Source of the DNA: UBA4660 sp034408895
GTDB taxonomy: Bacteria; Bacteroidota; Bacteroidia; Flavobacteriales_D; Sanyastnellaceae
Length of the DNA: 64,000 nt
NCBI GenBank assembly: GCA_034408895.1
Contig: JAWXCI010000084.1
Span: 1 to 64,000 of the forward strand
Direction of reading: 5' to 3'
The position numbers were made by a program, and so were the translations under genes. The notes under the pieces were generated by a model. That model made no database searches. It was not told the DNA's origin and was given only the letters and a program-made list of their open reading frames with translations. Below are positions 43,011 to 52,157 of this stretch, one piece after another. Position 1 is the stretch's first letter, and each line of letters opens with the position of its first letter.

Positions 43011-43332
43011 TTATAACAAATTCAGTATTTGCTGGTCTTCCTGCTTGGCGTATGTAAGTATGATTTGTTTTCCAGATAGAGGCATTTTGAAGTGTATGCT
43101 ATAAATGGAGCGCTGAGTGGCCTGATTTCTTCTCACGGAGTTGATGTTCGAATTCTTTGTAGACCTTGTAAGCGGTGAATGCAATACAGAGCTGCGCTTC
43201 GATTCTTCTTTTGAGCCGATGATAAATTGGCCGTATGCGCAAATCGACAATTCCAGACAACTGGAAAATGAAGTTCTGGTAAATGACACAACCCTTTAAA
43301 GGAGCCAACCCGTGGTGGTCTCTTGCCCGCAT
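43011..43332 (-). pseudogene. C-terminal remnant of an IS4/IS1634-type DDE transposase
   Basis: One - strand frame (43332 to about 43130) reads LRIRPIYHRLKRRIEAQLCIAF, AYKVYKEFEHQL, the well-known segment near the end of IS1634-like transposases. The continuation lies in a different frame (IYSIHFKMPLSGKQIILTYAKQEDQQILNLL, stop at 43011), so there is at least one frameshift. The catalytic core and the upstream part are absent, and no terminal inverted repeat was identified. It is an old, dead insertion-sequence remnant filling the gap between the phzF-like gene and ispF. Confidence 0.75.
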
Positions 43333-43333
43333 C

Positions 43334-43810
43334 TTAGCTATAAACTATTGCCACCGCATAAGCCGCCACACCTTCTTCCTTTCCTACAAAGCCAAGCCCT
43401 TCGTTGGTCGTTGCTTTAATCGAAATTTGATTGGAAGAAATGGATGCTGCCTTTGCAATGGCTTCAATCATGGCATCGCGGTAGGGGGCAATTTTGGGTT
43501 TTTCAAGAAGAAGAGTGCAGTCAATGTTCCCGATTTTCCATCCGGCTTCGTGCAGCAACACCATTGTTTTTTGCAGAAGAATTTTTGAATCGGCATCTTT
43601 CCAATGCGGAGAAGTATCGGGAAAATGGTGGCCAATATCCCGCAGGCCTGTTGCACCAAGCAGCGCATCACAAATGGCATGAAGCAACACATCGGCATCG
43701 CTATGGCCAAGTGATCCTTTCGTGTGTGGAATGTTCACACCGCCCAGCCAAAGCTCGCGACCCTGAATCAACGGGTGCACATCATAACCAAAACCAATTC
43801 TCAAATTCAT
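43334..43810 (-). CDS. ispF: 2-C-methyl-D-erythritol 2,4-cyclodiphosphate synthase
   Basis: The protein is 158 aa from ATG 43810 (MNLRIGFGYDVHPL); the frame is open to 43840, but this start gives the family N-terminus. The zinc site is formed by Asp10 and His12 (GYDVHP) and His44 region (LGHSDADVLLHA). Further motifs are DIGHHFPDT and IKATTNEGLGFVGKEEGVAA. It makes the cyclic diphosphate intermediate of the MEP isoprenoid pathway. The gene stands alone; a CATCTTTG box lies 6 nt before the ATG on its strand. Confidence 0.95.
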   Translation of the reverse strand: MNLRIGFGYDVHPLIQGRELWLGGVNIPHTKGSLGHSDADVLLHAICDALLGATGLRDIGHHFPDTSPHWKDADSKILLQKTMVLLHEAGWKIGNIDCTLLLEKPKIAPYRDAMIEAIAKAASISSNQISIKATTNEGLGFVGKEEGVAAYAVAIVYS

Positions 43811-43938
43811 AGTGCGCAAAGATGTTTCATCAGGAAACAAAATCCAGCCTCAGCCAAATGACACTTGAAAAATATGTTGACTATAAACACATCAGACCCA
43901 AAGGAAGAAGGGGATGTATGGAGCTTAGCTGAATATCA

Positions 43939-43973
43939 TCAAAAACAAAAAACCCCTGAATTTTTCCAGGGGT
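43939..43973 (-). terminator. Intrinsic terminator after porV
   Basis: On the - strand ACCCCTG pairs with CAGGGGT around an 8-nt loop, and a T-rich tail (TTTTTTGTTTTT) follows. It lies 25 nt after the porV stop, so it should end the porU/porV-side transcript before ispF. Confidence 0.85.
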
Positions 43974-43997
43974 AATGAAATTCTTGAGTGGAAATAT

Positions 43998-45245
43998 TTA
44001 TTCAGTGGGTATTCCTTCTTCACCACCATTTCCCCCACTATTTCCATCCAGCGCTAAACGCAGCGTAAACCGCAATGTGTTGGCCAACGGATTATTTTGT
44101 GTAGTGCTTATGAGGTACGACATGTCAATGGTAATCACCTCGTAGCGAAGGCCGGCACCCAGGGTAATGAATTGGCGGTTGCCTTTGGTGTAGTGCTCGT
44201 AGAAATATCCGGTGCGGAAAGCAAACTGATCGGTGTACATGTATTCCATGCCACCACTTATGTTCACCTCGCGCAACTCTTCCACAAATGCACTTCCTGA
44301 AACGTAGTTTCCATCGTTGTCCAAGTTGCCGGGAGCATCGTAAAACGATTGGACAATTCCTGTCGCTACACCCACATTGGGGTCAATGCCATAAAGCACT
44401 GAGTCGGTGCCATTGTCAGCGTATCGCGGTGGTGTGGGTACAAGCAATTTATTAAAGTCGAGAGCAAAGGTGAGTGCGTTGTATTCGTCCAGCATGGTGG
44501 TCAATGCCGTTCCCAGTTTCAGGTTTGCGGGAATAAAATCGCGCTCATCAGTATTCGTGTAACGCATCTTGGCGCCAATGTTTGAAATGTTCATCCCTAA
44601 ACTCCACACGCCATCTTTTTTTCCAAGCTTAATGTCATCATTAGAATAGAAAAGTGCCACATCCGCAGCCACTGATCGCCCCGGTTTCGAATCGGCACCC
44701 AGCACATTGGTGCCACCTGTAAGGTTCGAATTCACAAACCGGGTGCTTATACCACCGGAAAATTTATCGGTGAATTGTTGTCCGAACGAGGCATCAAGTG
44801 CCCATTCGGCAGGTTTGAAATCACGGATTACCTGGCCGCTTTCATCGGTAAATGTTATGTTACCAAGAGTGAAGTAGCGAAGCGATCCGGCAAATGCCTG
44901 GCGTTTGTTCAGTTTTTTAGTTACGCTTAAGTAAGCAAGGCTCATATCATTTACAAGTGCGCGCAACCACGGAGCGTAAGAAAGTGATGCCTCCATGTCT
45001 GTTTTGATAAATGCAAGTTTTGCAGGATTCCAAAAGCCGCTGTTGGCATCAGGCGATACCGCCACACCTGCATCGCCCATCGCACCGCAGCGCGAATCTG
45101 GGGCAATTTGCAGGAAAGGCACTGCAGTGGTAATAGTGTTGAGCTGGGCCTGTTGGGCCGGACTATCTGTTGCATTCACCTGGGCAAAAGATGCAACCGG
45201 GGCCAAAAACAGGCAAATGGCTAAGGTTTGTTTTGATAGACGCAT
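43998..45245 (-). CDS. porV: Type IX secretion outer-membrane protein PorV (LptO)
   Basis: The protein is 415 aa from ATG 45245, with a signal peptide ending VASFAQ; a TATATTTG box 23-30 nt upstream supports this start over 45287. PorV is a 14-strand outer-membrane barrel that shuttles T9SS cargo from the translocon to the PorU sortase. Family features include FLQIAPDSRCGAMGDAGVAVSPDANSGFWNPAKLAF, ASLSYAPWLRALVNDMSLAY and a strand-rich remainder. Relatives in Flavobacterium lie next to porU and gldJ, as here. The C-terminal glycine-rich tail (GNSGGNGGEEGIPTE) is unusual and probably disordered. Confidence 0.95.
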   Translation of the reverse strand: MRLSKQTLAICLFLAPVASFAQVNATDSPAQQAQLNTITTAVPFLQIAPDSRCGAMGDAGVAVSPDANSGFWNPAKLAFIKTDMEASLSYAPWLRALVNDMSLAYLSVTKKLNKRQAFAGSLRYFTLGNITFTDESGQVIRDFKPAEWALDASFGQQFTDKFSGGISTRFVNSNLTGGTNVLGADSKPGRSVAADVALFYSNDDIKLGKKDGVWSLGMNISNIGAKMRYTNTDERDFIPANLKLGTALTTMLDEYNALTFALDFNKLLVPTPPRYADNGTDSVLYGIDPNVGVATGIVQSFYDAPGNLDNDGNYVSGSAFVEELREVNISGGMEYMYTDQFAFRTGYFYEHYTKGNRQFITLGAGLRYEVITIDMSYLISTTQNNPLANTLRFTLRLALDGNSGGNGGEEGIPTE

Positions 45246-45268
45246 GAATTGAATTTTCAAAAGGACGT

Positions 45269-45276
45269 CAAATATA
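45269..45276 (-). promoter_or_regulatory. -7 box TATATTTG for porV
   Basis: A perfect TAnnTTTG match on the - strand, in the short gap between the porU stop and the porV start, 23 nt before ATG 45245. It suggests that porV can be transcribed separately from porU. Confidence 0.5.
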
Positions 45277-45301
45277 CGGTCGTTCATGGGCTTTGGTTTT
45301 A

Positions 45302-48300
45302 TCAGTTAAGTATAACGAGTTTTTCAAATTGTTCAGCTTTGGCGCCAAGATCAGAGCGTACTTCCACACGATAAACGTACACACCTCTTCCAATCTTGTC
45401 ACCGAAATCATCACGGCCATCCCAGGCAATAGGCTGGCTTCGGAAACCTTCTGTATGTACCTGTTCTTCCAGGGTCTTCACCAGTTTTCCACTCACTGTA
45501 AAAACCTGGATGCGGACATCAAGCATACTACAGGCCTGGTTGTGTTCGAAAAAAAACTCGGTGTGTGTAGTGAAAGGATTCGGATAGTTCAACACATGTT
45601 CAAGCGCAAGTTCAGCAGAAGATGCCACCACAAATTCAATGTCGTTTTCAGAACTGTTGTTGTGCACGTCCCACACTTTTACTTTCATGTTATGTGTGCC
45701 TTCGGAGAGTTTGTTTAGCTGATAACGAATCTCACCACTCTTGTAAGTGTTGAGATCGGACTCGTAATAGTCATTCAGTACTATCGGATTCTGGCCATCA
45801 CCATCCAATATAGCCTGCAGATCGTGGCCAATGCCATTGCCCACCGTGTTAATGCCGTTATCATCGCGCAGTTTTGCAAGAAGGATGGGGCTTTCGTGGG
45901 TAATGCCGCCTGACACAAAAGACGTGTCGTTGATGAATAATTCCAGTTCCGGCCCCACGGTGTTAAGCTCCGCTCCGGCCAGTGTTCCGCCAATCTTGAA
46001 TCGTTGTGAATGACCGTGGCCATCCAGGTTGCCAGCCACTGCATAATAGCTTACCCGCGCCGTGTCAATCGAAAAGTTGATGTCGTAAGGAACAACGAAC
46101 TTGAACGAGAACAGGCCATTGGTTACACTCGCCTTTCCTTTATAAATGATTTTGTTGAACAGATTGTAATCGTAGAACACCCCTGCTACATCAACAGTTT
46201 GGTCATTGTTCAACGTGGTAACTTGGGTGCGTTTATCGTACACCGTGGGGTAAACAAATCCCGAAAATCCCGTGAGCACATTGCCATCAGAGTCCCCCAC
46301 ATATCCCTTCATTTCCACTTCCTGCAATGCCTTCAGTGTGTCCACGTAATTAGTAACAGCGTGTCCATTTATTTCGGTGGTGTACACTTCCCTTTTCGGG
46401 TAGGCAATGCGCAAAGCAGGATCCCCAAGCAAAGTAAAGCTCCTCTTATTTGAGTCGCTGCTATCCACCCAGTTTTTGGTCAACATGTTTATTTCACCAA
46501 GCGTCAGGTCGGGCATGGAACGGTCTTCCAGTGCATAATTGAAAAAACCTCTGCCGAGTTTCAGGTTGGAGCCCGAATAAACAATACGAGTGGTGGTGAG
46601 CATGGCAATGGCTCCTCCGTTAGGATTCATTACCAACTCTTCACCTGCTGAGCTGAATTCCGCATCATCAAATCTTGCCAGCTCACAAGTGGCAGTGAGG
46701 AAAACGGGCAGACGATTGATGTTCGTCCAATTCTGGATAGTGGAAATGTCGAGAATACGTTCATGAGCCCAGCCGCGTTCGCCTCCATGTCCGGTGTAAG
46801 TAACTATCAGCGCACCATTTTGCACACGTTGCCGTATGGCCTCTTCGCCTTCCGGGTAACGCTCTCCCCCTGGAGTTGATTCCTGTTTAAAGGCATCCAT
46901 GTAAAGTTTCACCACATCATAATCATTGTATTCATTATAAATGGTATCCGAATGAATTTCTGCATGATCCATATGTTCATCTTCAAACGCACTGCTGTTA
47001 CCATCCTGATCATCGGAAATAAAAACAATGGTGTTGCGCCATGGGCCGTAGGGAGTTTGGTTTTGATCTCCCAGACAAGAGGCTCCACCCGCATCCGAAG
47101 TATTTTCTGCCATGTAGCGTCTCACTTTGTTCACGTACTCGAACGCTTCGGAAGTGCTGCTTGCTGGAATTCTTCCTACTCCACAATCCAGTTTGTCTTG
47201 TATGTCTTCGTTATCATCATCACCCAGAAAAACAAAATAATCATCACTCACATAGGAGCCAATGGGCAGCAGCGAATTAGCCGATTGAAACGTGATGACA
47301 TTGTTTGATGAGTTAGCAATTGTGCCTTTGTTGTAAATGCTTCCGTCACCAAACAACAGCAGATTTTCTGGCTGTTTTTCTGGGTCACCGTCCCCTCTGT
47401 CGTACAACATTTTCATCAACATCTTAATTGCAGTGACGTCAGGATTGCCGCTGGAGAATTCATTAAAAACCTGTTGTGCGGTAACCAGCACCACGGACTT
47501 TCCGTCCTCTTCATGCAGGATGGCAAGTTCTTCGGCTGCGCCCAGCAAGCGCGGTGCACATACTATCATCAGGTCAACATCTTGAAGGGCATGAAGATTT
47601 TGGTTCTCCACACCTCCCATTGCTGTGGGAGTATAATTTCCTGAACTCGAAAATGCGCTGAATTCGCGCAAGACATCTGTTGCCACTTTAAATTCAGCAG
47701 TGGAACCACTTAAAGTATGCGGTACCAATTGAGGAGTATTGTGGTCCGTGATGTCCCAAACCTGAAGCGATGCAGGTGCCTGTAAAATTTGGAATAGCCC
47801 TATGTTGCCTGGTCCCTCGGAAATGGTATCGCGAAAAATCATCTGGCTGCCGGCCATCTGGAGATTGCGGGTGGCATTCACCCTGATGTAATCGAGCCAA
47901 CCTATGGCTTCAGGATTTTCTTTTGTAAAATCCAGTGCCACCTGAAGGTTTGAATTTGCACCTGCGAACGCGATAGTGCCGGAGGCTTCACGAGCTACCC
48001 AACCGGTAGCGCTTTCAGTAACTGCTGCGGGAACCAATTCAATTGATTCGCCCCCCGCGGAAACAAGAAATGAACTAGATCCTCCTATTGATCTTGCAGC
48101 AACTTTCACCTCCACCGTTGCATTATCTGTGGTGATGTTTGGAAAACTAAATGAATATGTAGCGGAAGTGTTGAGGTCAAATTCTTCCCCATAAAATTCG
48201 CGACCCGATTTTACAAGATTATATAGGTCACTTTCCACAAACTGGTAATCCTGGAATTTTGTCACTGTGTGGGTGGCAGGAAATTCAGAAAGCGCAGCTC

Positions 48301-49165
48301 CCTGGATGCGATGTTCCACTACATCATCCGTTCGAATAAAATAGTAGGCCGAATCCGAGTAAAAATGTTTCTCATGAACAAAGATGTCCGAGTCTCTTTG
48401 CCACCTATCAGCACCTTTTCCATAAAAAAGGATATAGTCGGTGTTGCCTAAAGTTTCGTTCTGGGTTGAAACAAAAATTGAATTGGGTTCGAGATCATCA
48501 GGCCGTGGTGCAAGATTGGAGAATGGAAGTTGTTCGCCCCCGTTGCCATAGATGTTGAATTGATGCAAATTCAGTGCTTCGGCATCAATTCCCAGTTCTT
48601 CCAGAAATGCTTTGTCTATCCTGTAAATGCCGTCTTTGTGAATTGCCATTTTGTACCAGGTGCCTTCTGCCAGCACTGAGTTTTGTGCAAAGTCAAGCGC
48701 TTTTCTTTTTTTGACCGAATTTTTATTGGGCGAAATATTCACGGTACAATCCAACAAACGTTCTACCTGGCCTGATAGGCGATTCAACCTAAGGGGAACA
48801 ATTTCGAGTATCCCGAAACTTTGTTTACCTCCGTTGGTTTGCCTGCAAGACACTTGGAATTCCGATGTGAGATGCTCTCGCCTGTCCTGGTCAATTTCAT
48901 CGTTTACTGTTTCAACTGCTCCTGGTGCAATGGTGGTTGTGAAACCCGTCACGCCTTTTTCAGTAAAAAAACTTTTAGTGAAGTATGGAATTCCGTTCTT
49001 TTCATCATCCAACACGCAACCTTCAAACTCGAAAGGCGATGAACCAAAAGCGGAAACGGATGAGTTCCAATTGAAATCAATCTGGAATTCATTAGCCTGT
49101 TGCGCTGCAAGGGTTAATGAAAACCACGAGGCGAGCAGGCAAAAAATTTTAGTTTTGATCATCAT
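45302..49165 (-). CDS. porU: Type IX secretion sortase PorU
   Basis: The protein is about 1287 aa from ATG 49165 (signal MMIKTKIFCLLASWFSLTLAAQ); the longer frame to 49234 has no signal. The C25 cysteine peptidase domain carries catalytic His in VTYTGHGGERGWAHE (near 46788) and Cys in LTATCELARFDD (near 46686). Upstream lie the beta-rich prodomain-like regions, with AEGTWYKMAIHKDGIYRID typical of PorU. The C-terminus has NYPNPFTTHTEF and WDGRDDFGDKIGRGVYVYR. PorU removes C-terminal sorting domains from cargo at the cell surface and attaches cargo to A-LPS. It is transcribed toward porV and divergent from the porP-like gene. Confidence 0.95.
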   Translation of the reverse strand: MMIKTKIFCLLASWFSLTLAAQQANEFQIDFNWNSSVSAFGSSPFEFEGCVLDDEKNGIPYFTKSFFTEKGVTGFTTTIAPGAVETVNDEIDQDRREHLTSEFQVSCRQTNGGKQSFGILEIVPLRLNRLSGQVERLLDCTVNISPNKNSVKKRKALDFAQNSVLAEGTWYKMAIHKDGIYRIDKAFLEELGIDAEALNLHQFNIYGNGGEQLPFSNLAPRPDDLEPNSIFVSTQNETLGNTDYILFYGKGADRWQRDSDIFVHEKHFYSDSAYYFIRTDDVVEHRIQGAALSEFPATHTVTKFQDYQFVESDLYNLVKSGREFYGEEFDLNTSATYSFSFPNITTDNATVEVKVAARSIGGSSSFLVSAGGESIELVPAAVTESATGWVAREASGTIAFAGANSNLQVALDFTKENPEAIGWLDYIRVNATRNLQMAGSQMIFRDTISEGPGNIGLFQILQAPASLQVWDITDHNTPQLVPHTLSGSTAEFKVATDVLREFSAFSSSGNYTPTAMGGVENQNLHALQDVDLMIVCAPRLLGAAEELAILHEEDGKSVVLVTAQQVFNEFSSGNPDVTAIKMLMKMLYDRGDGDPEKQPENLLLFGDGSIYNKGTIANSSNNVITFQSANSLLPIGSYVSDDYFVFLGDDDNEDIQDKLDCGVGRIPASSTSEAFEYVNKVRRYMAENTSDAGGASCLGDQNQTPYGPWRNTIVFISDDQDGNSSAFEDEHMDHAEIHSDTIYNEYNDYDVVKLYMDAFKQESTPGGERYPEGEEAIRQRVQNGALIVTYTGHGGERGWAHERILDISTIQNWTNINRLPVFLTATCELARFDDAEFSSAGEELVMNPNGGAIAMLTTTRIVYSGSNLKLGRGFFNYALEDRSMPDLTLGEINMLTKNWVDSSDSNKRSFTLLGDPALRIAYPKREVYTTEINGHAVTNYVDTLKALQEVEMKGYVGDSDGNVLTGFSGFVYPTVYDKRTQVTTLNNDQTVDVAGVFYDYNLFNKIIYKGKASVTNGLFSFKFVVPYDINFSIDTARVSYYAVAGNLDGHGHSQRFKIGGTLAGAELNTVGPELELFINDTSFVSGGITHESPILLAKLRDDNGINTVGNGIGHDLQAILDGDGQNPIVLNDYYESDLNTYKSGEIRYQLNKLSEGTHNMKVKVWDVHNNSSENDIEFVVASSAELALEHVLNYPNPFTTHTEFFFEHNQACSMLDVRIQVFTVSGKLVKTLEEQVHTEGFRSQPIAWDGRDDFGDKIGRGVYVYRVEVRSDLGAKAEQFEKLVILN

Positions 49166-49253
49166 ATTAAATGTGGATACAAAGGTGAAAAGCAACGCCC
49201 CTAACATGCAACAAGTCTGTTTATTGCATTTCAACCAAAAAAAAGGAATGTGT

Positions 49254-49261
49254 TATACTTG
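49254..49261 (+). promoter_or_regulatory. Possible -7 box TATACTTG for the porP-gldJ genes
   Basis: One mismatch from TAnnTTTG, in the divergent gap between porU and porP, 41 nt before ATG 49303. The identical octamer precedes the gene at 3411. Confidence 0.35.
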
Positions 49262-49302
49262 CTCACTCTTTTCAGCCCCCTAACAACCAACGAACACTTC
49301 TT

Positions 49303-50292
49303 ATGAAAAAACGAATACACCTACTTGCTATTATCCTCTTTTTTATTGGAATTGCAGCCCCCGAAGCCAGAGCACAAGACCCGGAATTCACACAGTTCTA
49401 TGCCAATCCCATCTATCTAAATCCCGCATTTGCTGGATCAGTTAGGTGTCCTCGCTTGGTTATGAACTACCGGAATCAGTGGCCATCACTCACAGGCACA
49501 TTTGTGACTACCAGCGCCAGTTACGACCAGCACGTGCAGAGCATCCAGGGCGGTCTTGGTCTCATTCTGCTCAATGACCGTGCGGCCGAAAGCACACTCA
49601 CCACTACCACCATCAGTGGAATTTATTCCTACCAGCAACCCATTTCCAGAAAATTCTCGATGAAGGCCGGGCTTCAGGCCACTTACTTCCAGAAAAAGTT
49701 GGATTGGGACAAACTCACCTTTGGAGATATGATTGATCCACGCAAAGGATTTATCTACGAAACACAGGATATTCCCCGTGGCGGCAAAGTTTCCAATGTG
49801 GATTTCTCTGCCGGTCTTCTTGGCTTCAGCGATCAGGTATATGGTGGCTTTGCCGTTCACCACCTCAACGAACCTAACGAATCACTGATTGTGGGAACAA
49901 GCCGGTTGCCCATGAAATGGACGGGACATGCCGGTGTAATTATTCCCATCGAGAAACGCAATAAACATTCAGAGTCGTCCGTTAGCCCCAATGTTTTGTA
50001 CAGGCGCCAGGGAGAGTTCCAACAACTTAATCTTGGTGTGTACGTAAAGAAAGGCCCGCTCGTAGGCGGGGTTTGGTTCAGGGGATTGCTCTTCGGTCCT
50101 AAGTACAGGGACTCATTTATTGGCACTATAGGATTGCAGAGCGATGTGATAAAGTTCGGTTACAGTTACGATGTTACAATTTCCGAACTTACTCCCGCCA
50201 CCGGAGGTTCGCATGAAGTATCGCTGACCATTCAGTTTGATTGTAAAACACCACGAAGAGTGCGCAGGGTTGTTTCCTGCCCATCCTTTTGA
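49303..50292 (+). CDS. PorP/SprF family type IX secretion outer-membrane protein
   Basis: The 329 aa protein has a signal peptide ending EARAQ. The family start is clear: DPEFTQFYANPIYLNPAFAGSVRCPRLVMNYRNQWPSL. GGLGLILLNDRA and a barrel-like remainder ending DCKTPRRVRRVVSCPSF follow. PorP/SprF proteins link T9SS or specific cargo, such as the adhesin SprB, to the secretion machinery. Several paralogues occur per genome, so this need not be the core PorP. Unusually it is next to gldJ; in Flavobacterium, porV-porU-gldJ are adjacent without it. It precedes gldJ by 34 nt and should be co-transcribed. Confidence 0.92.
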   Translation: MKKRIHLLAIILFFIGIAAPEARAQDPEFTQFYANPIYLNPAFAGSVRCPRLVMNYRNQWPSLTGTFVTTSASYDQHVQSIQGGLGLILLNDRAAESTLTTTTISGIYSYQQPISRKFSMKAGLQATYFQKKLDWDKLTFGDMIDPRKGFIYETQDIPRGGKVSNVDFSAGLLGFSDQVYGGFAVHHLNEPNESLIVGTSRLPMKWTGHAGVIIPIEKRNKHSESSVSPNVLYRRQGEFQQLNLGVYVKKGPLVGGVWFRGLLFGPKYRDSFIGTIGLQSDVIKFGYSYDVTISELTPATGGSHEVSLTIQFDCKTPRRVRRVVSCPSF

Positions 50293-50326
50293 CAAAAGAA
50301 AAAACAACCCCTAAATACAGGAAATC

Positions 50327-52084
50327 ATGAAGTCAATAAAAGTAACAATGCGTGTGCTGCCACTCATCGCACTTGTGTCCATGCTTGCATCCTGCGGCAA
50401 GGAACGTTCCGGTGCCACCGGCTGGTCCTACAATGATAAAGAAAGCGGAGGATACCAGCGGATGCCCTACCTGGAACAGGAAACCGGCCCCGGTCTGGTG
50501 CTTGTGGAAGGAGGAAGATTTACAATGGGACGTGTGGAGGATGATGTGATGTATTCCTGGGACAACATCCCAAGAACGGTCACCGTTTCATCATTTTACA
50601 TGGACGAAACCGAAGTCACTAACCAGTATTGGCTGGACTATTTGCACTGGCTCGGTCTTGTTTATGGTGAAAGCTATCCCGAACTGGTTAACCGCGCTTT
50701 GCCAGATACACTGGTATGGAGAGAAAAGATGTCGTTCATGGACCCCTATGTTGAATACTACCTGCGCCATCCGGCTTACCAGGACTATCCTGTGGTAGGC
50801 GTCAGTTGGCTTCAGGCCAATGACTTTTGTGCATGGCGCACAGACAGGGTGAATGAAATCATCCTCATTCGCGAAGGCCTCTTCATTCACAGCCCAACCG
50901 CTCAACTTGATGAAGAACATTTCAATACTGACTCTTATTTGGCCGGACAATATGAACCGGCTGAAAAAGCGGCTGATGGCATTCTGGATATGAATCCAAA
51001 GAGCAGCACCGGTTACCGGAACGTGAGGATGGAAGATGGAATTTTACTTCCGCGTTATCGCCTGCCCACCGAGGCTGAATGGGAATATGCTGCATGGGGA
51101 ATGATTGGCAATTCGTTTCAGGAATTGATTACAGAACGCAAGTATTATCCATGGAATGGCCATTACGTAAGAAATGATGACAATGGTGGAAAATTCTTTG
51201 GAACTATTCGCGCCAACTTTGTGCGGGGTCAGGGCGACTATATGGGAGTGGCGGGATACCTCAATGACAATGCGGACGTAACTGCACCGGTGTTTGCCTA
51301 TCCGCCCAATGATTACGGATTGTACAACATGGCCGGCAATGTATCAGAATGGGTGATGGATGTTTACCGCCCACTTTCACCTGAGGACAAAAATGAATTC
51401 CGCCCATACCGTGGTAACGTGTATGAAACCAAAGTGATGAATGGTGACGGAAGTATTGCTGATAAATATGATTACAACAAATACGATCTTGATGGTGTTG
51501 CTTATTTCTTGAAAGAATACACTTCAAGAACGGAAGGCAAACTCACCGAAGCCGATATCACTTTACTTGAGACTTGTCAAAACCTTCTTGAACAGGCACG
51601 CGAAAAAGTGAAGGAGCGCCAGATAGATGAAGCCATGACCGAATACATGCAAGCCATGATGGATGAGATCACCGAATCGGAAAGCCCCATTGCACCCGAT
51701 TTACGAGATGGCATTGCAGACTACATCATTGCAGCGCCCGGTGGAGTGAAAATGCGTGATGTTACAGCAGAAGAAAATATTGACCGCAGGAATTACCGCA
51801 TTGCCGACAATATGGATTATCGTGACGGTGATTTCCAGTCCAGCATATTTTACTACGACCCATCTTTTGAGACTGACGCTAACCGCATGTACGAGTGGGG
51901 AACAACCACACTCATAAACAACCGCGCCCGCGTTTACAAAGGCGGCAGTTGGGGCGACCGCGCCTACTTCACCGTTCCAGGAACCCGCAGATACCTGGAC
52001 GAGCGCAGGTCCAGTGCCATGATTGGTTTCCGCTGTGCCATGACCCGCGTGGGTAGTCCAGTGGGATTAGGTGGTGTTCAATAA
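50327..52084 (+). CDS. gldJ: Gliding motility lipoprotein GldJ
   Basis: The 585 aa lipoprotein (lipobox MLASC, Cys23) has a formylglycine-generating-enzyme (SUMF1-like) fold. VEGGRFTMGRVEDDVMYSWDNIPRTVTVSSFYMDETEVTNQYWLDYL begins it, RLPTEAEWEYAAWG and NMAGNVSEWVMDVYRP lie in the middle, and KGGSWGDRAYFTVPGTRRYLDERRSSAMIGFRC ends it. A helical insert (about 400-475) is typical of GldJ. GldJ is an outer-membrane lipoprotein needed for T9SS stability and gliding in Flavobacterium. The family lacks the paired cysteines of true FGE, and no sulfatase activity is implied. A strong terminator follows before murF. Confidence 0.95.
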   Translation: MKSIKVTMRVLPLIALVSMLASCGKERSGATGWSYNDKESGGYQRMPYLEQETGPGLVLVEGGRFTMGRVEDDVMYSWDNIPRTVTVSSFYMDETEVTNQYWLDYLHWLGLVYGESYPELVNRALPDTLVWREKMSFMDPYVEYYLRHPAYQDYPVVGVSWLQANDFCAWRTDRVNEIILIREGLFIHSPTAQLDEEHFNTDSYLAGQYEPAEKAADGILDMNPKSSTGYRNVRMEDGILLPRYRLPTEAEWEYAAWGMIGNSFQELITERKYYPWNGHYVRNDDNGGKFFGTIRANFVRGQGDYMGVAGYLNDNADVTAPVFAYPPNDYGLYNMAGNVSEWVMDVYRPLSPEDKNEFRPYRGNVYETKVMNGDGSIADKYDYNKYDLDGVAYFLKEYTSRTEGKLTEADITLLETCQNLLEQAREKVKERQIDEAMTEYMQAMMDEITESESPIAPDLRDGIADYIIAAPGGVKMRDVTAEENIDRRNYRIADNMDYRDGDFQSSIFYYDPSFETDANRMYEWGTTTLINNRARVYKGGSWGDRAYFTVPGTRRYLDERRSSAMIGFRCAMTRVGSPVGLGGVQ

Positions 52085-52111
52085 CAAAAATTATTTTCAA
52101 TAATAAAAAGA

Positions 52112-52144
52112 AAAACCCTCACGGCTTGATGCCCGGAGGGTTTT
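52112..52144 (+). terminator. Intrinsic terminator after gldJ
   Basis: The stem AAAACCCTC / GAGGGTTTT is extended inside by CGG / CCG with a bulged A. A further T-rich stretch follows. The murF promoter box begins 2 nt downstream. Confidence 0.88.
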
Positions 52145-52145
52145 C

Positions 52146-52153
52146 TATTTTCG
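52146..52153 (+). promoter_or_regulatory. Possible -7 box TATTTTCG directly before murF
   Basis: One base from TAnnTTTG, immediately after the gldJ terminator and 4 nt before the murF ATG. The transcript would be leaderless or nearly so. The -33 region would lie inside the terminator hairpin. Confidence 0.4.
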
Positions 52154-52157
52154 ACCC

